64,000 nucleotides of DNA from the NCBI GenBank assembly GCA_002353295.1, contig DEJG01000027.1, positions 1 to 64,000 on the forward strand, given 5' to 3'. Origin of the DNA: Prevotella sp. UBA2754 (GTDB lineage Bacteria > Bacteroidota > Bacteroidia > Bacteroidales > Bacteroidaceae). Under the pieces are notes generated by a model. It saw nothing but the letters and a program-made list of their open reading frames with translations. It was not told the origin of the DNA and made no database searches. The translations under genes and the position numbers were made by a program. Below, piece after piece: positions 33,631 through 43,392 of the stretch (its first letter is position 1; every line of letters begins with the position of its first letter).

Positions 33631-34522
33631 TACTCTTATTGTCATCACGGGGCCTACGGCTGTGGGGAAGACGGAGCTCTGCATCAGTCTGGCAAAACAC
33701 TACGGTATTCCGATCATCAATGCCGACTCAAGACAGATTTACCGTGAACTGCGCATCGGAACGGCACGACCTACGGACGAACAACTGAAAGAGGTGCGAC
33801 ACTACTTCGTGGGGAGCATCAGCATAGATGACTACTACAACGCCTCAATGTACGAACAGGACGTGCTACAGGTGTTGGAACAGGAATTCAAACACGCACC
33901 CATACAACTGCTCACTGGAGGCAGCATGATGTATATCGACGCCGTATGCAACGGGATTGACGACATTCCCACCGTTCGCGACGACATCCGTCAGGAGATG
34001 AAACGACGCTACGCAGAGGAGGGACTCGACGCCCTGTGTGAAGACTTGAAGCGACTGGACCCGGAACACTGGGCGGTGGTGGACAGAAAGAACTACCGAC
34101 GCGTGATTCACGCATTGGAAATCTGCTATCAGACGGGACAGACCTACACGTCGTTCCGCAAACAGGAAAAGAAATTACGACCCTTCAGGATTGTGAAAAT
34201 CGGTCTAAACCGAGAGCGCGAGGAACTCTATACGCGCATCAACCAAAGAGTGGACCAAATGATGGCGGAAGGACTGCTGGACGAGGTAAGACAGATGGCT
34301 GATAAGCGACAGCACAATGCGCTGAACACCGTGGGATACAAGGAGATGTTCAACTATCTGGACGGAACCTGGACACTGGAAGAGGCTATAGAACGCATGA
34401 AAGGCAATACGCGCCGATACGCTCGCAAACAACTGACTTGGTATAAACGCGACAAGGAAATGCGTTGGTTTCACCCTGATGAAAAAGACTGTATATTGAA
34501 CTACATAAAACAATATGAATAA
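33626..34522 (+). CDS. miaA: tRNA dimethylallyltransferase
   Basis: 298 residues, starting at TTG (33626). An in-frame TGA lies just upstream at 33620 and the P-loop begins at residue 8, so no ATG can replace it. Motifs: ITGPTAVGKTE (P-loop, about 7-17), NADSRQIYRELRIGTARP and, further on, QLLTGGSMMYIDAV. It adds the isopentenyl group to A37 of tRNAs that read U-starting codons. The last eight bases overlap the PBP gene (ATGAATAA). Confidence 0.94.
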   Translation: MNTLIVITGPTAVGKTELCISLAKHYGIPIINADSRQIYRELRIGTARPTDEQLKEVRHYFVGSISIDDYYNASMYEQDVLQVLEQEFKHAPIQLLTGGSMMYIDAVCNGIDDIPTVRDDIRQEMKRRYAEEGLDALCEDLKRLDPEHWAVVDRKNYRRVIHALEICYQTGQTYTSFRKQEKKLRPFRIVKIGLNREREELYTRINQRVDQMMAEGLLDEVRQMADKRQHNALNTVGYKEMFNYLDGTWTLEEAIERMKGNTRRYARKQLTWYKRDKEMRWFHPDEKDCILNYIKQYE

Positions 34523-36965
34523 GTACGTAGAAATGGCATGTCAGGCACCAAAGAAGTTCTGGCAATGGTATAAAGGATTGTATCAAGGACGTAAATGGTA
34601 CACGAAGACGGGCGTGGGTTTCGCCTCGCTGATCGTGGCATTTATCCTCTATCTTTTCATGGTAGATATTAACTTCCTGTGGCTGTTCGGCAAGTCGCCC
34701 TCGATGAGTTCGATTATGAATCCGAAAAACCCTCAGGCTTCTGAACTGTATAGTGCCGACAATGTACTGATAGGCAAATACTTCAGCGAGAACCGCACAC
34801 CCGTGAACTACGAGGAGGTGAACCCTATGTTCTGGCGCGCCCTGATAGATACGGAGGACGAGCGTTTCTTCCAGCACTTCGGTATCGACTTCGGTGCTGT
34901 GTTTGCCGCACTGAAAGACTATGTGGTGCACCACGATGCCCGTGGAGCATCGACCATCACACAACAGTTGGTGAAGAACATGTTCCGCGTACGTACAGAA
35001 TATTCTACAGGTCTCTTGGGCTATATCCCTGGGGTTAAAATGCTCATCATGAAGAGCAAGGAATGGATCACTGCCGTAAAAATCGAAATGTTCTTCGACA
35101 AGAAAGAAATTCTCACGATGTATGCCAATACAGTGGATTTCGGTTCGAATGCCTTCGGCATCAAGACAGCAGCAAAGACATATTTCGGCACTACGCCTCA
35201 GCAACTGACCCCCGATCAGTGTGCCATACTGGTAGGTTTGCTGAAAGCCACCACTTACTATAATCCTCGTATCAATCCGAAAAACTCGTTTGCCAGACGC
35301 AACGTGGTGCTCAACAATATGTTGATTCATAAGGACATCACCAAGGAGGCATACGACTCGCTCTCGCAGAAGCCCATCAATCTGGACTATAGTGTAGAGA
35401 ACAACTACGACGGGCAGGCGCTCTATTTTCGTGAGGCAGTGAAGACAGAGTTGCAACACTGGTGCAGCGAAAACGATATAGACCTCTATCGCGATGGCTT
35501 GAAAATTTACACTACTGTTGACACTCGGATGCAGTGCTATGCAGAAGAGGCGGTGGCTAAACAGATGAAGATTATCCAGAGAAGTTTCGATAACCACTGG
35601 CTCGGCATGAATCCCTGGCGCGACGAACGCGGACAAGAGATACCCAACTTCATCGAAAACATTGCCAAACGACTACCTTATTATAAATATCTGTCGCAGA
35701 AGTTTGAGGGTAATAAAGATAGTATCGACTACTATCTGAACAAGCCCCATCAAGTGCGTCTCTTCGACTATGAACAGGGATTCATCGAACGTGAAATCTC
35801 TACCCTTGACTCTATCCGCTATATGGAGCACTTCATGCATTGCGGATTTATAGCAATGGAACCACAGACGGGTCACGTAAAGGCATGGGTGGGCGATTTG
35901 GACTTCAAGACATGGAAATATGATAAGGTGACAGCCATGCGCCAACCAGGATCGACGTTCAAACTCTTCGTCTACGCGGAAGCGATGAATCAGGGTATCA
36001 CTCCATGCGACACACGTCAGGATGCTTTCTTCTCGATGAAAGTAATGGATCATGGCAAGGAGGTGACATGGGCTCCTACCAATGCTGATGGACGATTCTC
36101 GAATCAAAATATCACACTGAAACAGGCTTTCGCTATGAGTATAAACTCTGTGGCTGTTCGTTTGGGACAAGAGGTAGGAATTCCACAAATCGTCAAAACG
36201 GCTCACGCGATGGGAATTGAGTCGAAACTGGATCCAACCCCTGCACTGGCACTGGGATCATCAGACGTCAACCTGCTAGAACTGGTCAATGCGTATTGCA
36301 CACCTGTCAACAACGGCTTAGCTCACAAACCAGTATTAGTAAGCCGTATTCTGGATCGTGACGGTAATGAGATTTATAATGCCGATAAATTGGAGGAACA
36401 ACAGGCACTTCCTGAGAAAAGCGCTTTCTTCGTTACACAATTGTTACAAGGCGGAATGCATGGTACCAGTTCTGCACTTTATCGCTTTATCGGTCGCTAC
36501 CTAAACGATACTGATTTCGGAGGAAAAACGGGTACTTCTAATAACCATAGTGATGCTTGGTTCGTGGGTACCACACCACGACTGGTAGTCGGTGCATGGG
36601 TCGGTGGCGAATATCGAAGCATACACTTCCGTACAGGAAAACTCGGACAGGGCAACCGTACAGCTTTGCCCGTATGTGGTAACTTCCTGGAATTGCTGTT
36701 GGGCGACCCTGCCTTCAAACAGTATCATGCCAAATTCCAAATGCCTAAGAACGTATCGGCTGATGCGATTGATTATAATTGTGGCGGATATCTCAAGATG
36801 ACATCTGATTCTGACAGTATAGCTGTTGACAGTCTGGCACACGAAGATATTCCTGCAGACAACAGACAATCCGCAACAGAAAAACCAACAGAACCCAATG
36901 AGCCATCGGCTGGGCAAATGCCTGTCAACACACCTCCTGTAGCTGCAACAAAGGAAGAGGAATAA
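34515..36965 (+). CDS. class A penicillin-binding protein (PBP1A-type)
   Basis: 816 residues. Short cytoplasmic start, one membrane helix (about 34-54), then the GT51 glycosyltransferase: EDERFFQHFGID near residue 113 and GASTITQQLVKN near 145. The transpeptidase has SxxK as GSTFK near 478, SxN as SIN near 541 and KTG as GKTGTS near 670. The C-terminal tail is Pro/Glu/Thr-rich. It polymerises and crosslinks peptidoglycan. It is the last gene of the lpx-miaA unit and faces the permease gene, 12 nt away. Confidence 0.95.
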   Translation: MNKYVEMACQAPKKFWQWYKGLYQGRKWYTKTGVGFASLIVAFILYLFMVDINFLWLFGKSPSMSSIMNPKNPQASELYSADNVLIGKYFSENRTPVNYEEVNPMFWRALIDTEDERFFQHFGIDFGAVFAALKDYVVHHDARGASTITQQLVKNMFRVRTEYSTGLLGYIPGVKMLIMKSKEWITAVKIEMFFDKKEILTMYANTVDFGSNAFGIKTAAKTYFGTTPQQLTPDQCAILVGLLKATTYYNPRINPKNSFARRNVVLNNMLIHKDITKEAYDSLSQKPINLDYSVENNYDGQALYFREAVKTELQHWCSENDIDLYRDGLKIYTTVDTRMQCYAEEAVAKQMKIIQRSFDNHWLGMNPWRDERGQEIPNFIENIAKRLPYYKYLSQKFEGNKDSIDYYLNKPHQVRLFDYEQGFIEREISTLDSIRYMEHFMHCGFIAMEPQTGHVKAWVGDLDFKTWKYDKVTAMRQPGSTFKLFVYAEAMNQGITPCDTRQDAFFSMKVMDHGKEVTWAPTNADGRFSNQNITLKQAFAMSINSVAVRLGQEVGIPQIVKTAHAMGIESKLDPTPALALGSSDVNLLELVNAYCTPVNNGLAHKPVLVSRILDRDGNEIYNADKLEEQQALPEKSAFFVTQLLQGGMHGTSSALYRFIGRYLNDTDFGGKTGTSNNHSDAWFVGTTPRLVVGAWVGGEYRSIHFRTGKLGQGNRTALPVCGNFLELLLGDPAFKQYHAKFQMPKNVSADAIDYNCGGYLKMTSDSDSIAVDSLAHEDIPADNRQSATEKPTEPNEPSAGQMPVNTPPVAATKEEE

Positions 36966-36977
36966 GGCGCCTAATTG

Positions 36978-37985
36978 TTAACGTCGGAGAATCACGTAGA
37001 TAATGACTGGGGCACCAATCAAAGGGGTCACAGCATTCAAAGGTATCATTCCACTTTCACCTGGCAGAAAACAGACGAGATTGCACAACAGGGCAATCGC
37101 AGCTCCCATTAACATCGTGGCTGGAAGCAGCGAACGATGATTATCGGTAGTGAGCAACAAACGCGCGATATGGGGTACTGCCAACCCGATAAAGGCAACT
37201 GGACCACAGAAGGCTGTAGTAACGGCAGTCAGGAGTCCCGTGATGATGAGCAACCAGTTACGCGTACGGATGATATTGACACCCAAATTCTCAGCATAAT
37301 TGTCACCCAACATCAGGGCATTGAGGGGTTTGATGAGCAACAGGCTACCTATCAAACCAATGACAGTGACAAGTGCAAACCAGGGCATCATCCGCATAGA
37401 AACACCACCGAACGATCCCAGTCCCCAAACAAGATAGCTGCGAACACCTTCATCGGTGGCAAAAAAATTCAAGAGCGAGATGGCAGAATTGGCTAAGTAT
37501 CCTATCATGATACCGATAATAAGCAACATGACATGATTACGAACGATGGTAGAGAAAAAGAAGATAACAGCCATTACTAACATAGCACCCAAGAAAGCTG
37601 CAACAAGAACAGCCACGAATCCCGTCAGGCTGACTGAGCCAGCAGAGATACTTCCTCCAAGGAAGAGCATCACGAGTGCTACACCCAATCCTGCTCCGCT
37701 ATTAATACCAAAAATACTGGGACCTGCTAATGGATTACGGAAAGCGGTTTGCAGCAATAGTCCACTGGCAGCCAACGCACTGCCACAGAGGATGGCTGTG
37801 AGCGCTTGAGGAATGCGCGACTCAAGGATAATATATCTCCAAGAGGGTTTGATGTCATCAGCCCCCATCAAGATGCGGAATGTGTCGTCAAAGGGAATAG
37901 CAACAGACCCCATCAGTAAATTGAGCACCAACAGCAGGATGACGACGAGCGACAACGCCAGACAATAAATCACACCTCTATTCAT
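36978..37985 (-). CDS. FecCD-type ABC transporter permease, probably for corrinoids
   Basis: 335 residues from the ATG at 37985; the longer frame to 38126 starts inside the upstream gene and lacks sense. About ten membrane helices in the BtuC/FecCD pattern: LESRIPQALTAILCGSALAASGLLLQ split across residues about 50-75, then NPLAGPSIFGINSGAG and FIGLAVPHIARLLL with the coupling region. It overlaps the binding-protein gene by eight bases. No ATPase gene follows before the convergent PBP gene. B12 uptake is inferred from the BtuG-like neighbour; siderophore or heme uptake remains possible. Confidence 0.88.
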   Translation of the reverse strand: MNRGVIYCLALSLVVILLLVLNLLMGSVAIPFDDTFRILMGADDIKPSWRYIILESRIPQALTAILCGSALAASGLLLQTAFRNPLAGPSIFGINSGAGLGVALVMLFLGGSISAGSVSLTGFVAVLVAAFLGAMLVMAVIFFFSTIVRNHVMLLIIGIMIGYLANSAISLLNFFATDEGVRSYLVWGLGSFGGVSMRMMPWFALVTVIGLIGSLLLIKPLNALMLGDNYAENLGVNIIRTRNWLLIITGLLTAVTTAFCGPVAFIGLAVPHIARLLLTTDNHRSLLPATMLMGAAIALLCNLVCFLPGESGMIPLNAVTPLIGAPVIIYVILRR

Positions 37986-39099
37986 GCAGTTTTTGATAAT
38001 AACGTAATGGTTGTGTATTGGGTATGCCTGGATGCAGTATCTGAATGAAGTCAGACAAGAGATAGTCGGGACGGAAAGGTGACTCCTCATAGAAACGCGT
38101 CTGTTCGACATTACACCCATAAACATTCTTACTGGCGAAGGCTTGCAACTGGCGATAGCCGAAATAATCGCTTAGCAATTCGTGATAAGTCTGTTGATGA
38201 TCACTACTATAACGATACATCCACACCTCAGCATCGCCAGCACGCTCCAACACCATTTCAAAGGGCAGAGACAGACTGCCACTATGTTCATCATCAGCCC
38301 ACGCATAGCGTCCGCCTGCGTCTTGTATCATTTGTCCAAGGGTACTATGCCCACCTGGCACATACCATACGGAACCAACCATCTTATCAATCAACACAGA
38401 ACGCCCTACCCCCGCCTGCTTCACTTGTTGTTGTAAAGCATGATAGCTACTATCAACAACAGCAAAGAGACTATCGGTACGCTGTTCTTCGCCAAAGAGC
38501 ATTCCGTAGAATTTCATCCATTCGGCTCGCGCCAAAGGAGAATTTTCCATATATTCAGCACATTCAACAAGAGGAACATTGATTTCTTCCAGTTTACCAA
38601 AACCTCCGCTATTCTCGAAAGGAGAGAGCATAACAATGTCGGGGTTGACATCAACAATCTTCTCGATATCAGGATTCATCCCACTGCCACAATCGGCAAT
38701 GTGCCCTTGCCTGACTTGTTCCTGAATATAGGGAATCTTGATATATTTCAGATCAGCAACGCCAACGATATTTGCTCCTCGACCTATAGTCGTCAGCAAA
38801 GAACAATGAACGGTTGTAAATACGGCAGCGCGACTGACTGGCGTACGAACGATCGTACCATGAGGAAGATTGCTGGGGAGTGCTATATGACGAGGAACGA
38901 GAATGTAGGAATGTAGGAGCATACCTTCCTTCCACGGATTGCGAATCGAAACTTCCGTATAGCTTTCGTACTTGACTATAGTGAGTAATGACGCATACTT
39001 TAGATGCAAAGTGTCGCCATCTCCCTGTGAGCCACCAGTACGGGCTCCACAGGAAGACAGCGACACGGCTATCAATAATATTAAGATGTATCGCGACAT
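37978..39099 (-). CDS. periplasmic binding lipoprotein (BtuF/FecB-like)
   Basis: 373 residues. Lipoprotein signal with SLSSC (Cys near 17). Two-lobed binding-protein fold of the iron-siderophore/B12 class: VGVADLKYIKIPYIQEQV, NPDIEKIVDVNPDIVML near the middle, and LIDKMVGSVWYVPGGHSTLGQMIQDAGG in the second lobe. It would hand a substrate to the permease encoded next. It follows the BtuG-like gene by 4 nt. Confidence 0.85.
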   Translation of the reverse strand: MSRYILILLIAVSLSSCGARTGGSQGDGDTLHLKYASLLTIVKYESYTEVSIRNPWKEGMLLHSYILVPRHIALPSNLPHGTIVRTPVSRAAVFTTVHCSLLTTIGRGANIVGVADLKYIKIPYIQEQVRQGHIADCGSGMNPDIEKIVDVNPDIVMLSPFENSGGFGKLEEINVPLVECAEYMENSPLARAEWMKFYGMLFGEEQRTDSLFAVVDSSYHALQQQVKQAGVGRSVLIDKMVGSVWYVPGGHSTLGQMIQDAGGRYAWADDEHSGSLSLPFEMVLERAGDAEVWMYRYSSDHQQTYHELLSDYFGYRQLQAFASKNVYGCNVEQTRFYEESPFRPDYLLSDFIQILHPGIPNTQPLRYYQKLHE

Positions 39100-39103
39100 C
39101 TGG

Positions 39104-40234
39104 TTAGTATTCTACACGTTCATAGGCATAGCTGAAATCCATAGCTATGGGATAAACACCACATTCATACTCCTTCAGTTTCTCTCCCGTTGCAGTATAT
39201 TCTATCACGTAGCCATTGGATTTATAACCAGCACTACCCTCTTCGCCAAGTGAAGCAATAAAAATATGACCAGTAGTGGGGTCGGCTTTTATCAACAAAG
39301 GATAGAAGTAGCGATTGACACCAGCTGGATAAACATTCTTGTTTCCTGACTGTATGTTATAGACGATAAAGTCAGAAGGTGTAGAACCCCAAGGAACATT
39401 GCAAGCAAAGATTGTTGTTCCAATAAAGGAAGCAAAGGTTGCGTCGAACAGCGTTCTGACACTACTTTTGGTAATTTTGCGAACACCACCTGCCACATCA
39501 GCATAGTTACCCCAGTCGAGCACATAAATCCCATCAGCAGCAACAGCTACCTTCTGAGGATTTGTAATTAAGGCATCGGTAATAGGTTCGTCCTTGCCCG
39601 TAGCCACATCAATGACAGAGATAGAAGCCTTAGAACCCATACTATAGTCGGAGTTGGCCACAACCAGATAGTCACCATATACAGCAACACCTTCAGGGAA
39701 AGAACCTGCTACATAGGTAGTCTTCAGCGAGAAGGTGAGCGTGTCAATAGCTGCTACATACCCGTTTCCTGAAGTGGTGTTGGTGTTCCAGTCAGGTTCT
39801 GACGATCCGTAAGTGGAAACATAAATCATGCCGCCATCAGCAGTAATGCAGCGAGGCGAATGCCCCTTTTCTCCCATCAGGTCAACCATTTTGATTTGTT
39901 TGATTGAACGCATCGTCTTCGTGTCCAATACCTCAACGGTATTTTCACCAGAAACAACAATATAAAGCTTTTCTCCATAGACGAGAGCATCGTTAGCTGT
40001 CATACCCAGTTCACGATGATTCACTGCTTTAAACTGGTTCTGTGCTGCATTACCTGATGAATAATCGATGTAGGTAAGGCTACTGCCAATACCTGACGAA
40101 TGACCGCCACAAATCACGAATGCACCTTTTGAAACAGGTAAAGTGACATAACTTTTTCCATTGTCTTTCTCACATGCAGTAAAGAGCATAGCACTCGCGA
40201 GAACTGCAAAACTCAATAAATACTTTTTCATCAT
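39104..40234 (-). CDS. surface lipoprotein, BtuG-like beta-propeller (DUF5074 type)
   Basis: 376 residues (375 if the second ATG is used). Lipoprotein signal LFTACEKD, where acidic residues after the Cys resemble the surface-export signal of Bacteroidota lipoproteins. The rest is a seven-bladed propeller with repeating units such as NDALVYGEKLYIVVSGENTV, then VEVLDTKTMRSIKQI, PEGVAVYGDYLVVANSDYS and NPQKVAVAADGIYVLDWGNY. BtuG of Bacteroides, a high-affinity B12 binder that caps the TonB receptor, has this architecture and lies beside btuB. Here too the gene is 7 nt from a TonB receptor gene. The exact ligand is inferred. Confidence 0.8.
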   Translation of the reverse strand: MMKKYLLSFAVLASAMLFTACEKDNGKSYVTLPVSKGAFVICGGHSSGIGSSLTYIDYSSGNAAQNQFKAVNHRELGMTANDALVYGEKLYIVVSGENTVEVLDTKTMRSIKQIKMVDLMGEKGHSPRCITADGGMIYVSTYGSSEPDWNTNTTSGNGYVAAIDTLTFSLKTTYVAGSFPEGVAVYGDYLVVANSDYSMGSKASISVIDVATGKDEPITDALITNPQKVAVAADGIYVLDWGNYADVAGGVRKITKSSVRTLFDATFASFIGTTIFACNVPWGSTPSDFIVYNIQSGNKNVYPAGVNRYFYPLLIKADPTTGHIFIASLGEEGSAGYKSNGYVIEYTATGEKLKEYECGVYPIAMDFSYAYERVEY

Positions 40235-40241
40235 TTTGATA

Positions 40242-42275
40242 CTAAAATTTATAATTGATTGTCATTTGATAACTTCTTCCAGGCATTGGATAATGCCACA
40301 CTATCTCATAATGGCTGTTGAAAATATTCTTCCAATCGAAACGGGCCTCCAGATGATGAATGCCGAATGTAAAGGCGCGATAGAACGTCAGGCCACAATC
40401 GACGTAACCATCAATCAATGTCCCCTCGTAATGCTCATTATTAGACCATCGGGCACTCACGCCTGAACCATGAAACGAAACATTGACCCAGGGATTCTCA
40501 AAAGCCACAGAGGCACTACCCGTATGACGAGGCACGTAAGCCACCTGATTGCCAAAATACGGTGAATCGGAACGAGTGCGGTCTTCTGCTTTATGATAGG
40601 TATAGTTACCCGTGAAGAGCAGATGGTATTGGGGATTTAACTGATAGTTTCCACGCAGGGTTGCATCTATACCATAGGTACGTACCTTCGCTAAGTTGAC
40701 ACATGTCCATACGAACATATTATAAGGTACGGCCACTATCATATCCTTCACATGATTATAATAGAGGTCGAGAGTCAGGTGCAGTTGCAAAGGCCGAGAG
40801 GCATCTGTGGCATAGGTTGCTCCTAAATTGAACTGGTCGGTAATCTCAGGCTTCAGATTCGGCGAACCATAATGGTAATAATAACTCTCATTAAAAGTAG
40901 GTGAACGGAATATGTTTTTATACGAAGCACGCAGATAAAAATCCCTATCAGCCAATAGGCGATAAGAGAGTGATACAGAAGGAGACAGACGACGCATATT
41001 GCCGGCCGAATTCTGGCTGATATCTATGCGATTCGTTACAGGGATGTCTTTCTGCTCATTCAGATAGAGCGAATATAGCAGACGTGCTAAAACGGTGAGG
41101 CGCAGGGTACGATATTTAACTGTAGCCGATTGCAGAAGGGTATGGCGATAAGGTTTGCCCAATACGGTACGCCACGAACTGCCATTCAGATTATTGAAAG
41201 CATAGTCAACAGAATAATCGAAAGCCCAATGAGGTGTAGGTGTATAGAGTAATGCTGCAGAGGTATAGACCTCTCGTTGCCAATAACTGGCATCGTTTAC
41301 ACCTCCTGCCATCAGGCGATCACGATAGATAGAGGCTGACCAATTGTATCTGGCATTCCACTTGAACGACAATATGTCACTCTGACGCGACTGATACATC
41401 AATTGTCCAAAGAAATTTCGGTCGCGCAGTGTTTCACTACTCAGATTGGTATAATAGCGCACCTGTCCAGGTAACTGTCTGTCATTGTCGTAGTAATAGA
41501 CCTTTCCTGACAGACGGTTCTTTGCATTTATGTTCCACAGATAATTCAGCTCACCGTGACCTGAATTCATCCTGCTGTTGGTGCGACGTTCCGAAATAGT
41601 ATAGTCGCCATTCTGCAACTCGTAGGGATAATCGTTTTCAGCATAGGTATATTCTGCTACAGCACTGAAAGCAAAGCGGTTGGAAAAATTTTGCTCATAA
41701 CGCACGAAAGGACTCACATAGCCGAAACTGCCCACCTTCACTTGGGTTGTCAGATGGGGCTTCGTGTCTACAGAAGGAAGACGCAACGTCTGGATATGGA
41801 GTACAGCTGGTGTAGAAGCCTGACGAGCTGGAATGAAGATATCATCGTTATCGCCTATCACCAATGAGATATTGTCAACATTATCCAACGAATAACGTGA
41901 AAGGTCTATCTCGCCACTTTGACAATCGGACAGCATCACGCCATCATAGCTCACACCTGTATGCTTGGCGCCAAAACCTCGAACGGAAACCGTCTTCATA
42001 CCTCCTGCCCCACCATAGTCGCGCAACGTAATACCAGGCATACGATGCAGGGCATCAGCGATATCGGTAATACCCATTGTCTGCATATCCTGACGATCCA
42101 GAAAGTGCAGGGGCGACGTGCTGGTAAGCGTATGCCTGCGCGGTGTCTCTACAATGGTTACTTCTTCTATCTGATGAACACGATCGGTAATCGTGTCAGT
42201 TTGTGAAAACCCACTAACCGACACCAACATGCAAACAAATAGTGAAATTAGTCTATTGAACGTTTCTTCTTCCAT
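40242..42275 (-). CDS. TonB-dependent outer-membrane receptor, BtuB-like
   Basis: 677 residues. Signal peptide (residues 1-25, ending GFSQ). A plug domain follows (about 35-160; TVSVRGFGAKHTGVSYDGV), then a 22-strand-type barrel ending YQMTINYKF with the C-terminal aromatic residue needed for assembly. There is no SusC-type N-terminal extension, so it is a small-molecule receptor. With the BtuG-like and BtuF/BtuC-type genes downstream it probably imports corrinoids. The start overlaps the HU-LysM gene by 28 nt, so no cobalamin riboswitch can sit directly in front of it. Confidence 0.88.
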   Translation of the reverse strand: MEEETFNRLISLFVCMLVSVSGFSQTDTITDRVHQIEEVTIVETPRRHTLTSTSPLHFLDRQDMQTMGITDIADALHRMPGITLRDYGGAGGMKTVSVRGFGAKHTGVSYDGVMLSDCQSGEIDLSRYSLDNVDNISLVIGDNDDIFIPARQASTPAVLHIQTLRLPSVDTKPHLTTQVKVGSFGYVSPFVRYEQNFSNRFAFSAVAEYTYAENDYPYELQNGDYTISERRTNSRMNSGHGELNYLWNINAKNRLSGKVYYYDNDRQLPGQVRYYTNLSSETLRDRNFFGQLMYQSRQSDILSFKWNARYNWSASIYRDRLMAGGVNDASYWQREVYTSAALLYTPTPHWAFDYSVDYAFNNLNGSSWRTVLGKPYRHTLLQSATVKYRTLRLTVLARLLYSLYLNEQKDIPVTNRIDISQNSAGNMRRLSPSVSLSYRLLADRDFYLRASYKNIFRSPTFNESYYYHYGSPNLKPEITDQFNLGATYATDASRPLQLHLTLDLYYNHVKDMIVAVPYNMFVWTCVNLAKVRTYGIDATLRGNYQLNPQYHLLFTGNYTYHKAEDRTRSDSPYFGNQVAYVPRHTGSASVAFENPWVNVSFHGSGVSARWSNNEHYEGTLIDGYVDCGLTFYRAFTFGIHHLEARFDWKNIFNSHYEIVWHYPMPGRSYQMTINYKF

Positions 42276-43390
42276 TTCAGCTTCGGAATCTTGATCACCT
42301 GACCTTCCTTCAGTTCTGAATTACCTTTCAATCCATTATAAACTTCTATGTAACAAGACATTCCTTCGCCCAACTCCCGACGGGAAATACGGGATAGCGT
42401 CTCTCCCTGGCGAACTTTCACTTCACGATCGGTTCCAACGATATGATAAGCCCCTGTACGAACACGAACATCCATCGCCTCGTATTTCTTCCAGAACGGC
42501 TCTTCTGCCTGCTTCACCTGTTCTGGTTCAGCCTTGGGCTGAGGCTGCTCTACTACCAACTGCTCCTCAACAGATTGTTCTACCGAAGGTTGTTCAACAG
42601 AAGGCATGTCAAGGACATCAGCAGAGTCAACTTCTATGACTTCTATACTATCTACAACGTTTTCGACATCAGCAGTGTCATCAACATTCGTTGTTGCATG
42701 CTGTTGACCATACCAATAGCCGACATAGGCAGATGCTGCCATCAGCAACAGAGTCAGCAACACGTAACCTACGATTTTCTTCCATGAGCTACCGCCCTCC
42801 TCTTCATCATCGTCGTCTTCCTCTTCCGTCTCAGTTTCTTCTTTCTCTTGTCCTTCCGTATTGTCCACAATATCCATCAATGGCCTAACAACGATTTCCG
42901 TTTCAGTGGAAGAATTTGTCGTTTCATCGGAAGCAACGATGGTTTTTTCAGGAATAACTTCAGGTTCATTGCTTACCTGCTGAGTGGCTTCCTCTTCTGT
43001 ATTCTCCATCGAGTCGAGCTCCGACAGCTCCTCTTCTGTCAGGTCATCAGCTATGTCTTCAAATTCCACGCCATCGTTCAGTATTACGGTCTCGAATTGG
43101 GAGAAAGGCTTATTTACCAATTCCTTCATCAAGGCATCGGGGGTGAATGTTATTTTGGCATGACTGTCAATCATTACTCGCTCACCTGTGCGCACACTAA
43201 TGCTCTCACGAGCCTCAACCTGTATTTTCTTGAAAGTTCCAAGTCCCTTCACCTTCACCTGTCCTTCGGTGTCAAGTCCCTCTTGGATGACTTCAAACAC
43301 CACTGCAGCAAACTGATTGGCTTCTTTGACCGTCAATTTGTTTTTTTCAACCAGAATCTTGGCTATTTCTTGAATCGTCAATTTTCCCAT
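42248..43390 (-). CDS. membrane-anchored HU-domain protein with periplasmic LysM
   Basis: 380 residues from the ATG at 43390. Residues 1-95 are an HU/IHF-type DNA-binding domain (GLGTFKKIQVEARESISVRT, then FTPDALMKELV). Residues 100-205 are a long acidic linker with an Asp/Glu run near 189-198. One membrane helix follows (about 206-227), then an acidic/Pro-rich outer segment, and a LysM domain at about 324-371 (EVKVRQGETLSRISR, GQVIKIPKL). If the topology is right, the DNA-binding end is inside and the peptidoglycan-binding end outside, which would bridge nucleoid and cell wall. An AAAGGAGG sequence (43408-43401) precedes the ATG by 10 nt, unusual for this phylum. It lies 2 nt after the HU gene. 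Confidence 0.88.
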   Translation of the reverse strand: MGKLTIQEIAKILVEKNKLTVKEANQFAAVVFEVIQEGLDTEGQVKVKGLGTFKKIQVEARESISVRTGERVMIDSHAKITFTPDALMKELVNKPFSQFETVILNDGVEFEDIADDLTEEELSELDSMENTEEEATQQVSNEPEVIPEKTIVASDETTNSSTETEIVVRPLMDIVDNTEGQEKEETETEEEDDDDEEEGGSSWKKIVGYVLLTLLLMAASAYVGYWYGQQHATTNVDDTADVENVVDSIEVIEVDSADVLDMPSVEQPSVEQSVEEQLVVEQPQPKAEPEQVKQAEEPFWKKYEAMDVRVRTGAYHIVGTDREVKVRQGETLSRISRRELGEGMSCYIEVYNGLKGNSELKEGQVIKIPKLKWKKKRSID

Positions 43391-43392
43391 CT

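Noticed and set aside
34386..35636. 416-codon minus-strand frame opposite miaA and the PBP gene
   Set aside because: It is His/Cys/Val-rich shadow coding over two clearly identified genes and has no promoter.
37986..38126. 47-residue N-terminal extension of the permease
   Set aside because: It lies inside the binding-protein gene; the ATG at 37985 forms the same 8-nt junction seen elsewhere and starts the first membrane helix.
40242..42275. SusC-type polysaccharide receptor
   Set aside because: No SusC N-terminal domain, no SusD partner, and only 677 residues; the neighbours point to a metal-complex or vitamin receptor.
40242..42290. Cobalamin riboswitch before the TonB receptor
   Set aside because: The receptor starts inside the HU-LysM coding region, so there is no intergenic leader, and I saw no B12-box-like element in the neighbouring gaps.
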